Shown here one piece after another: positions 1 to 4,816 of a stretch of 23,709 bases of DNA. Source of the stretch: a virus; IMG/VR virus record IMGVR_UViG_3300032083_002076, positions 1 through 23,709 of that record, one strand, 5' to 3'. The first letter of the stretch is position 1. Each line of letters begins with the position of its first letter. The notes beneath the pieces were generated by a model, which saw only the letters and a program-made list of their open reading frames with translations, searched no databases and was not told the DNA's origin. Made by a program: the position numbers and the translations under genes.

Positions 1-35
1 GCATCAGCGATAGCTTCTTTTAATAAATCAGACAT
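1..35 (-). CDS. Start of a probable prohead scaffold protein (partial)
   Basis: Only the first twelve codons, reading MSDLLKEAIADA, lie inside the window; the gene continues past base 1. The start is well supported: a GGGAG ribosome binding site sits about seven bases upstream of the ATG. From memory, a leader of the type 'DLLKEAIADAK' begins the scaffold/prohead core proteins (gp22 role) of marine T4-like phages. The position fits, downstream of terminase, portal and protease, where T4 has gene 22 and then the major capsid gene. The product name is inference from twelve residues and position; the existence of the gene is much safer than its name. Confidence 0.55.
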   Translation of the reverse strand, partial: MSDLLKEAIAD

Positions 36-163
36 ATTATGTCTCCCATACTATTTGTATTGGAATAAAGTTATTCTGGAACTTTAATTAGGATTAATTT
101 TTTAGACTCTGTAAGACCACAGAGTATTGAGGTTACATATAAGTATATAGAAAAATATAAAAA
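36..163 (-). promoter_or_regulatory. Intergenic leader with two stem-loops before the scaffold-like gene
   Basis: This is the longest non-coding stretch of the window. It holds two perfect 7-bp stem-loops: ACTCTGT/ACAGAGT at 106-125 with a 6-base loop, and TAAAGTT/AACTTTA at 66-86 with a 7-base loop. On the transcribed strand the first hairpin is followed by an A-rich run, not a U run, so it is not a standard intrinsic terminator. AT-rich stretches such as TATATTTTTCTATATA around 130-155 could hold a promoter -10 element. A 5' untranslated leader or RNA processing site for the head genes that follow is a reasonable guess. No known regulatory family is recognised. Confidence 0.35.
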
Positions 164-394
164 CTAGTCATCTAACTTAAGAGATTTTATTTTTATTGCT
201 CTTTGTTTTCTTTTTTCTCTTTTAACAGCAGATGGTTTTTGGTAGAACTCTCTTTCTCTAAGTTCTTTTAACATATTAGAGTTTTTAACTTTTCTTTTAA
301 ACTCTGAAAGAGCTCTATCAATAGTTTTATTTGTAGCATCTACATATAGTAATGTAGAAACTTTTCTTTTTGTTTTCTTTTGTTTATTAAACAT
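164..394 (-). CDS. rpsU: Phage-encoded ribosomal protein bS21
   Basis: A 76-aa basic protein that matches the bacterial small-subunit ribosomal protein bS21 over nearly its whole length: a short beta-like start (VSTLLYVDA), then DRALSEFKRKVKNSNMLKEL, then the hallmark REFYQKPS followed by a lysine/arginine-rich helix. Bacterial bS21 is about 70 aa, so the gene looks complete. bS21 binds the 30S platform near the anti-Shine-Dalgarno end of 16S rRNA and helps initiation. Phage copies are known from aquatic viruses and may replace the host protein. The ATG at 394 is chosen because AAGG lies seven bases upstream. An ATG 30 bases earlier would overlap the actin-like gene and has no such site. The gene is last in the cassette, 16 bases after the actin-like gene, and ends in an acidic LDD tail. 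Confidence 0.93.
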   Translation of the reverse strand: MFNKQKKTKRKVSTLLYVDATNKTIDRALSEFKRKVKNSNMLKELREREFYQKPSAVKREKRKQRAIKIKSLKLDD

Positions 395-410
395 ATTAAA
401 ACCTTTTTTA

Positions 411-1433
411 TTATTCTTCATCATCTTCTTCTATTAGTTGAGCTTCAGATAAACATCCTCTAGCAACTGCTGTATGAGCATCTTCTATATGAATAATTTC
501 TGAAATAGGTATTGGAAACTCATCTTGGTCAAACTGTTCATTAAACACATCCAAGAATCCTTTAACCAATGAAGTTCCACCACCGATAACAATAGGAACA
601 GCATTAGGAAAATTAGGAACATTTTCAACACCTTCAAACTGAACCTTTAGGTTAGTCAAAAGATAGTTAATTAGGGCACCATAATAAGAACGGATAGCGA
701 TAAGAACATTAGCCTCATCCGTTTCTTCTTCATAAATATTTTGATAAGTAGCAGAAGATAAGTCAAGTGTAGTTGATGTTTCTTTAATATTAGTTACCTT
801 AGCTTTTGATACTCCTGTATCCATAGCAACATTTTCATCAACCCAATCACCACCACGGCTTACACTAAAAGATAGGGCAGTCATCCCTTGATACATAACT
901 GCTATGTTACACATACCAGCACCCATCGAGATGGCTACACCAGTTAGTTGAGTATCAACCAACCCTTCATATCCAATCGCAACTGCCTCCTCTATCTTTT
1001 TCACATTGTATCCGTATTGTTCTATTATCGTTCTCAATACATCTTCGTGATATGATACTTCCCTTTTAACATCAATAGGTTTAGATGGAATGCAATAAAC
1101 ACAAGTTTCTCCATCTTTAGCATCACCCAACAACTCTCCGATTATGGCGTTTAGAACTGGTAAGGCATCTTTCTCTGTAGGATTTAATAGACCACTTTTC
1201 ATCGGTCTTTTAAGTTCGGCTGTTGAGAATATTTGAGCATAGTTGAAAGCGTGTTGTCCAACTATATGAACTTTACCTGCTTTCTCTACGAAAGGAATTC
1301 CTTGTCGTTTTAACATTCTCTTGACTTGGTTCACCTCCCCATCAACAGTTAAGAATGCATTTCTTTGTTTTTTTACTAGCTCTTCTGTAGCAGCAATATA
1401 GAATGATGTACCACAATCTAAACCTTTTGCCAT
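411..1433 (-). CDS. Actin-like ATPase (MreB/ParM superfamily)
   Basis: A 340-aa protein with the actin/Hsp70 ATPase plan. Phosphate-1 is LDCGTS at residues 5-10. A connect-1-like helix (EEAVAIGYEGL) is at 148-158. Phosphate-2 occupies GVAISMGAGMCNIAV at 165-179, and the adenosine motif PIVIGGGTSLVKGF is at 280-293. Length is typical of MreB or ParM. The usual aspartate of phosphate-2 (DxGxG) is a serine (S169). I recall a similar serine-containing version in an unnamed chromosomal family of actin-like proteins, so it may be a family trait. The C-terminus is very acidic. A ribosome binding site (AGAGG) precedes the ATG, which follows the stop of the one-membrane-span gene by two bases. Known phage actins such as AlpC or Alp6A move or position DNA; that role here is inference. 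Confidence 0.85.
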   Translation of the reverse strand: MAKGLDCGTSFYIAATEELVKKQRNAFLTVDGEVNQVKRMLKRQGIPFVEKAGKVHIVGQHAFNYAQIFSTAELKRPMKSGLLNPTEKDALPVLNAIIGELLGDAKDGETCVYCIPSKPIDVKREVSYHEDVLRTIIEQYGYNVKKIEEAVAIGYEGLVDTQLTGVAISMGAGMCNIAVMYQGMTALSFSVSRGGDWVDENVAMDTGVSKAKVTNIKETSTTLDLSSATYQNIYEEETDEANVLIAIRSYYGALINYLLTNLKVQFEGVENVPNFPNAVPIVIGGGTSLVKGFLDVFNEQFDQDEFPIPISEIIHIEDAHTAVARGCLSEAQLIEEDDEE

Positions 1434-1435
1434 AT

Positions 1436-1750
1436 CTAACCTCTTCTAAGTTGTTTAAGTTTTTCTTTCTGTGTCACTACTTTACCTTTTATTACCTCAT
1501 CTGATTTGATAGATGACTTTGTTGGTTTTTGTAGTGCTATATTTTTTCTTGTTTCAATTTCGATGTGCCCAACTTTTTTCTGTTTTGGTAGCTCGACTTC
1601 AACAGCTTTCGGTGTTGACCTATTCGTAAAAACCTCTTTTGTCTTTTTCTTTTTATCATCTCTGTAAAATAACTTTAGTAGTATTCCTATAATAAAACCG
1701 ATTTGCCATAGTGTCAATGAGACATAAATAAATGTATTATTTATCTCCAT
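1436..1750 (-). CDS. Single-span membrane protein with basic tail, unknown function
   Basis: A 104-aa protein. Residues about 6-28 form one hydrophobic membrane span, followed by YRDDKKKKTK, which by the positive-inside rule puts the rest in the cytoplasm. The tail is rich in lysine and low in predicted structure, ending KEKLKQLRRG. There is no signal peptidase motif. It overlaps the end of the upstream gene by 14 bases and ends two bases before the actin-like gene, so the two are almost certainly co-translated. A membrane anchor for the actin-like filament is an attractive guess from position only. It could also be an accessory lysis protein. I recognise no family. Confidence 0.7.
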   Translation of the reverse strand: MEINNTFIYVSLTLWQIGFIIGILLKLFYRDDKKKKTKEVFTNRSTPKAVEVELPKQKKVGHIEIETRKNIALQKPTKSSIKSDEVIKGKVVTQKEKLKQLRRG

Positions 1751-2549
1751 TCTTTACAGCTTTAGTAATAGCATCTCTTCTTTTCTTTAGATACCTATCA
1801 CTATCATCAGTATCACCATCGTTGTCAACATCATCATCTTCTTTACCAACTGGATCTAAAGCTTCATCAATATCATAATAGCGATTTAAAATATTTCCCA
1901 TATCTTCGTAAAGAGCAGAAAGTCGTTGATTAGTGGCATTTGCCTCAACAGCAGTCTTTTTAAACTGTCCTGTCAAACCTTTAAGTTCTTTCATATTTCT
2001 CTTTACACTAACATTATCAAACCAATCATCACTTTCACCAAGAATGTGATTTTGAGCAGCTTCAGCCATCTTAACAAGTTGTTTAGCAGTTTCTAAAATA
2101 TTATTGTTATGATAAATTTGTTTACCAACTGTTTGGTAAGACCTAACTGCTTCTATCACTTCATATTTATTTACTCTTGGTTTTTCATCAGCCATAATTC
2201 CTATGTCTTCAATTAAACCCATTAACTTAATATTTTTCATTTCAACTCCCTCATTCTGAGCTAACTTGTTTGTAATTTTTTCTTTAATATATTTGTCTGC
2301 CAAATGTTTTTCTCTACCGTATTTGGCTTGACTCCACTTTTTCTGTAGAGACATCGGTAAATCTGTTTCACTTAAACCATTGTTGATAAATGAAGCAACT
2401 CTTCTAGCATCAACACCTGGTATTTTTCTGTAACGGAACTCCTCTAACTTTTTTAACCAAGAACGAACCTCTTTTACAGTTACTCGTTTGTTGACACTTT
2501 CATCAACCCTCTTGTATTTTTTTCCGTTAAATTTAATTTCGTCTTTCAT
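1737..2549 (-). CDS. Helical virion-region protein with acidic Ca-binding-like loop, unknown function
   Basis: A 270-aa protein, mostly helical and charged. Its start reads MKDEIKFNGKKYKRVDES. Near residue 235-265 it carries DDDVDNDGDTDDSDRYL, a DxDxDGDxD pattern like EF-hand or thrombospondin/dockerin calcium loops, followed by a basic KKRRDAI. The start at 2549 is preferred over one at 2585, because the extra twelve codons (MVGKVNNIIFIG) overlap the end of the preceding gene and are not in the style of the family starts. However, only a weak TAGG precedes the chosen ATG. The segment YKRVDES near the N-terminus closely resembles YKKVDES at residues 53-59 of the 1453-aa enzyme fusion. A prohead-internal protein cut after VDE is possible (inference). 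Confidence 0.7.
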   Translation of the reverse strand: MKDEIKFNGKKYKRVDESVNKRVTVKEVRSWLKKLEEFRYRKIPGVDARRVASFINNGLSETDLPMSLQKKWSQAKYGREKHLADKYIKEKITNKLAQNEGVEMKNIKLMGLIEDIGIMADEKPRVNKYEVIEAVRSYQTVGKQIYHNNNILETAKQLVKMAEAAQNHILGESDDWFDNVSVKRNMKELKGLTGQFKKTAVEANATNQRLSALYEDMGNILNRYYDIDEALDPVGKEDDDVDNDGDTDDSDRYLKKRRDAITKAVKNGDK

Positions 2550-2565
2550 ACCTATAAATATTATG

Positions 2566-2796
2566 TTATTTACTTTCCCCACCATCTTTCATATGATGAG
2601 TTAAATAGTCTTTTACTGAATTCATATAATCAGCTGACTTTGTTATTTTTGCTTCTAACCACTCAGGTAAATTCATATCATCTGTAATCATTTCAGAAAC
2701 ATCTTTAGCATCACTAGCACATTCCATAGCATCGTGTTTAGCCATCTTACCTTCTTTATGACTATCTTCTTTTAATAAATCTTTTAACTTAATCAC
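2566..2796 (-). CDS. Small protein with (V/M)IKLKD capsid-targeting-like leader
   Basis: A 76-aa protein opening V(M)IKLKDLLKED, followed by a hydrophilic helical body rich in Asp, Met and Lys, including CASDAKDVSEMITDDM. The GTG at 2796 is chosen as the start: GAGAGG lies seven bases upstream, and the codon aligns exactly with the ATG of three sister genes that begin MIKLKD. A TTG further upstream would add five residues that no sister has. The start overlaps the stop of the gene before it by eight bases (GTGATTAA). The leader resembles the T4 capsid targeting sequence (MKTYQEFIAE) with a possible cut after LLKE or HKE. The body has no recognised family. Confidence 0.75.
   Translation of the reverse strand: MIKLKDLLKEDSHKEGKMAKHDAMECASDAKDVSEMITDDMNLPEWLEAKITKSADYMNSVKDYLTHHMKDGGESK
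2779..2796 (-). repeat. MIKLKD leader DNA module, copy 1 (GTG version)
   Basis: GTGATTAAGTTAAAAGAT, identical apart from the first base to the copy at 3005-3022. Its first eight bases also provide the stop of the upstream gene. Confidence 0.75.
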
Positions 2797-3022
2797 GGTT
2801 TTTCCTCTCAAAGTTTTTCATCTTTACCTTAAACTCTATGATGTGTTTTTTATAAAGAGAAGCAACTTCTAAAGATTCTTTTTTTAATCCATCTTTTCCT
2901 AAATCTTTTATAAGTTGTTTAACATTTTTTTCTAACCTATCAAGGTTGTTATTTACATTATCAAAGTATCCTCTGAAATAGTTAGGTATTCCCTCATTTA
3001 AAAAATCTTTTAACTTAATCAT
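2789..3022 (-). CDS. Small protein with MIKLKD leader, probable prohead-internal protein
   Basis: A 77-aa lysine-rich, probably all-helical protein. It begins MIKLKDFLNEGIPNYFRGYF and continues with heptad-like residues (LDRLEKNVKQLIKDL, then VASLYKKHIIEF), so a short coiled coil is likely. A good ribosome binding site (GAGG, seven bases before the ATG) overlaps the stop region of the upstream gene, one base away. The FLNE/G junction at residues 8-11 fits the (L/I)xE cut rule of T4 gp21. The function is unknown. Delivery into the head through the leader is inference from the four-gene pattern and the nearby protease. Confidence 0.75.
   Translation of the reverse strand: MIKLKDFLNEGIPNYFRGYFDNVNNNLDRLEKNVKQLIKDLGKDGLKKESLEVASLYKKHIIEFKVKMKNFERKNRD
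3005..3022 (-). repeat. MIKLKD leader DNA module, copy 2
   Basis: ATGATTAAGTTAAAAGAT. Here the upstream stop lies one base before the module, so there is no overlap. Confidence 0.75.
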
Positions 3023-3023
3023 T

Positions 3024-3275
3024 TTAAACCTCTATGACTTTATATCGTCTGTTTGTAGAATCAGCTGTAAACAACTCATCCATTTTTGTAGTAGCATCAC
3101 TTTCAACATCATACTCATAAATATTATCACTTGAATTTAACTTAGCAACCCAAGCTTTTCCACCAGTAGAACCTATACCTGTACCTTTTGCTCCACTAGT
3201 TGATGTTTCATTCCAAACCCATTCTGGTATATCATCTGGTCTTGGAAGTAATTCCATTACCACTCGGTATGCCAT
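3024..3275 (-). CDS. Small hypothetical protein
   Basis: An 83-aa protein with an N-terminal strand (MAYRVVMELLPRPDDIPEWVW), a glycine/serine-rich middle and a beta-rich end (RRYKVIEV). It has no membrane span, leader or recognised motif. It starts within the TAATG stop-start overlap with the holin-like gene upstream, so translation is coupled, and it ends one base before the next MIKLKD gene. It is real by context and coding style; I do not recognise its family. Confidence 0.65.
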   Translation of the reverse strand: MAYRVVMELLPRPDDIPEWVWNETSTSGAKGTGIGSTGGKAWVAKLNSSDNIYEYDVESDATTKMDELFTADSTNRRYKVIEV

Positions 3276-3688
3276 TATTTTGTTACCTTCTTAACCTTTT
3301 CTATTGAACGACCAGCAAAGTAAGCAGCATATACTGTCATCAATAGGGTTTGGTATACAGGAACATAAGCTTCACCTATTGTGAACTCACCCATGTTTCC
3401 GTCAAATACACTTAGTATCACGAATACACCTGTTAAAAATATTAATGTAATTGGTCTAATGTTTTTACTTAACCAACTACCATGTTTTAAATCAGCTTCC
3501 CAACGAGCAGATACTTGAGCTTGAGCAGCTTGTTCTGCTTGTGCTAATATACTTGTAATTCTTTCTTTAGCAGCCGCTTTTTCTTCACCTGATGTATGTA
3601 GGTCATCTATTATATTACCTACATCTTTTATAGCGTCACCACCTAGTAATGAACCGGCGCCTTTTGCTAATGTACTTAGTAAACCCAT
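3275..3688 (-). CDS. Probable holin of the GTA/3TM type
   Basis: A 137-aa protein with a glycine/leucine-rich amphipathic N-terminus (LLSTLAKGAGSLLGG), an alanine-rich charged helix at 35-65, the conserved-looking SWLSKNIRPITLIFL at 71-85, and two clear membrane spans at about 79-95 and 108-126. It ends in a basic tail (SIEKVKKVTK). This arrangement matches the 'holin of 3TMs, for gene-transfer release' family as I remember it. Such proteins make holes in the inner membrane so that the endolysin (here at 16274-16750) reaches the cell wall. A ribosome binding site (AGGAG) precedes the ATG. It lies among head-protein genes, far from the endolysin, which is normal for T4-like phages. Confidence 0.75.
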   Translation of the reverse strand: MGLLSTLAKGAGSLLGGDAIKDVGNIIDDLHTSGEEKAAAKERITSILAQAEQAAQAQVSARWEADLKHGSWLSKNIRPITLIFLTGVFVILSVFDGNMGEFTIGEAYVPVYQTLLMTVYAAYFAGRSIEKVKKVTK

Positions 3689-3699
3689 AACTTATACTC

Positions 3700-4068
3700 C
3701 TAAATCTTATCCAAATATATTGGTTCGTCACCAAATAAATAAGGTCCAGTAACAACTTGTGTTTTACCACTATGCCAATTAATCACAGCTGAAAACTTAT
3801 TGACTTCACCTGCATTAACAAACCCCATAGAATCGGGTTTAGCAATTATCTTATTGTCAAATTTGACAGATTTTATTGTACCACTTACCTTTACTTTATT
3901 ATCCCAAACTCTTACTCCAACTAATTTTTGAAGATTTTTTTCTATTTTTTTATTTGCTTTGTTGATAGCATCAGCTCTAATTTTGGCATTTTCTTTTTTT
4001 ATACCATTCCACATACTACCAATTTGCTTACCTTTACCTTCAGTAATTATGTCTTTTAACTTAATCAT
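3700..4068 (-). CDS. Small protein with MIKLKD leader, unknown body
   Basis: A 122-aa protein starting MIKLKDIITEGKGKQIGSMW. Behind the leader come a lysine-rich helix (about 18-48) and a beta-rich domain (VRVWDNKVKVSGTIKSVKF onward, then VINWHSGKTQVVTGPYLF). The ATG at 4068 is preferred to one six bases upstream: GGAG lies seven bases before it but directly against the upstream ATG, and only the chosen start aligns with the sister leaders. It overlaps the stop of the preceding gene by eight bases (ATGATTAA). A cut after IITE would remove the leader and free residues 11-122 (inference). The body is not recognised. Confidence 0.75.
   Translation of the reverse strand: MIKLKDIITEGKGKQIGSMWNGIKKENAKIRADAINKANKKIEKNLQKLVGVRVWDNKVKVSGTIKSVKFDNKIIAKPDSMGFVNAGEVNKFSAVINWHSGKTQVVTGPYLFGDEPIYLDKI
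4051..4068 (-). repeat. MIKLKD leader DNA module, copy 3
   Basis: ATGATTAAGTTAAAAGAC, one base different from copy 2. The first eight bases overlap the end of the upstream membrane-protein gene (its final DD and stop). Confidence 0.75.
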
Positions 4069-4384
4069 CAGCATGCTCCAATAATTTTACGTCATCTTCA
4101 GCGTTGTTAAACCAAAAATCTATTACTTTAGCAAATGAACCGACAAATCCACCTAACATTAATAATAATATCTCTTTCCATCCACCCATTACATCAACAC
4201 CACTACTCATAAAGTAAATCATAAGTCCTAATATTGTAGCAAATAGTGAAACAACAACAATACTAATTAACCATTTTTTGTTTTGTCTAAATTTTATTAT
4301 ACCAATTAACTCTGTATTAATAGAATGTTTTTGGTCTTGTATATGATAATCTACTTTATCTTCTTTTTTAGCTAATTCAGCCAT
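4061..4384 (-). CDS. Two-span membrane protein, unknown (holin-like or lysis accessory)
   Basis: A 107-aa protein with a hydrophilic N-terminus of about 36 residues, two hydrophobic spans at about 38-59 and 70-88 (the second is ILLLMLGGFVGSFAKVIDFWF), and an acidic tail ending LEHADD. A strong AGGAG ribosome binding site lies upstream. Two short spans joined by a glycine-containing turn recall small class II holins and antiholins. The long charged N-terminus makes this uncertain, and a clearer holin candidate sits two genes downstream. Its last codons come from the ATGATTAA overlap with the next MIKLKD gene. Confidence 0.65.
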   Translation of the reverse strand: MAELAKKEDKVDYHIQDQKHSINTELIGIIKFRQNKKWLISIVVVSLFATILGLMIYFMSSGVDVMGGWKEILLLMLGGFVGSFAKVIDFWFNNAEDDVKLLEHADD

Positions 4385-4393
4385 TATGAACTC

Positions 4394-4816
4394 CTATAAA
4401 CGGGTATACAATCCTGTATGTTTTGTAAATATTTTTTGTAGTTGGTCATTGTAAACACCTGTTACTTTCTTGACCACTTTTATCTTAGTTCCTCTTATTC
4501 TAATAAATTCCATATCATATAAGTCATTAGATTTTAAATCAACTCTTACATAGTTTATACTTTTAGAGTTTTTACCAATTCTAAATCCTAAACCTTGTTT
4601 ACCAAATGAAAATTGTTTAGCACCGGTCATAGCAATAAACTTATTACCACCTAACTGTTTTAAGGTTATGTCTGCTTGTTGTTTAGTCATACCCTCATCT
4701 ACAGATTTATCTTTTTTCTTTTTCTTTAATAGGTGTGGTCCTGCTGGTTCATCACCAAGCTCACCATCTAAGCCATATCCACAGGTTCCTTCTAGTATAT
4801 CTTTTAATTTAATCAT
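4394..4816 (-). CDS. MIKLKD-leader protein with a small bacterial-type domain of unknown function
   Basis: A 140-aa protein. The leader MIKLKDILEG is followed by a short linker with KKKKKDKSVDEGMTK at 31-45, then a compact domain at about 45-140: LGGNKFIAMTGAKQFSFG, GLGFRIGKNSKSINYVRVDL, YDMEFIRIRGTKIKVV, VYNDQLQKIFTKHTGLYT. I remember this domain as a free-standing small protein in bacterial chromosomes and mobile elements, with no known function. Here it is fused to a leader. Two gp21-like cut motifs, ILE/G and VDE/G, would release the domain exactly (inference). The ATG at 4816 is chosen by alignment to the sister genes and its eight-base overlap with the upstream stop. A GTG two codons earlier is possible. 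Confidence 0.75.
   Translation of the reverse strand: MIKLKDILEGTCGYGLDGELGDEPAGPHLLKKKKKDKSVDEGMTKQQADITLKQLGGNKFIAMTGAKQFSFGKQGLGFRIGKNSKSINYVRVDLKSNDLYDMEFIRIRGTKIKVVKKVTGVYNDQLQKIFTKHTGLYTRL
4799..4816 (-). repeat. MIKLKD leader DNA module, copy 4
   Basis: ATGATTAAATTAAAAGAT, one base different from copy 2. The first eight bases overlap the end of the 362-aa gene (its final DD and stop). Confidence 0.75.

Noticed and set aside
106-125. Hairpin as an intrinsic transcription terminator after bS21
   Set aside because: The stem is good but an A-rich run follows it on the transcribed strand, where a U run is needed.
164-424. ATG at 424 as the start of the bS21 gene
   Set aside because: It overlaps the actin-like gene and has no good ribosome binding site; the ATG at 394 has AAGG at ideal spacing and gives the normal bS21 length.
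2549-2585. Start of the 270-aa gene at 2585
   Set aside because: The extra residues overlap the previous gene and do not resemble the rest; the ATG at 2549 is favoured, though its ribosome binding site is weak, so some doubt remains.
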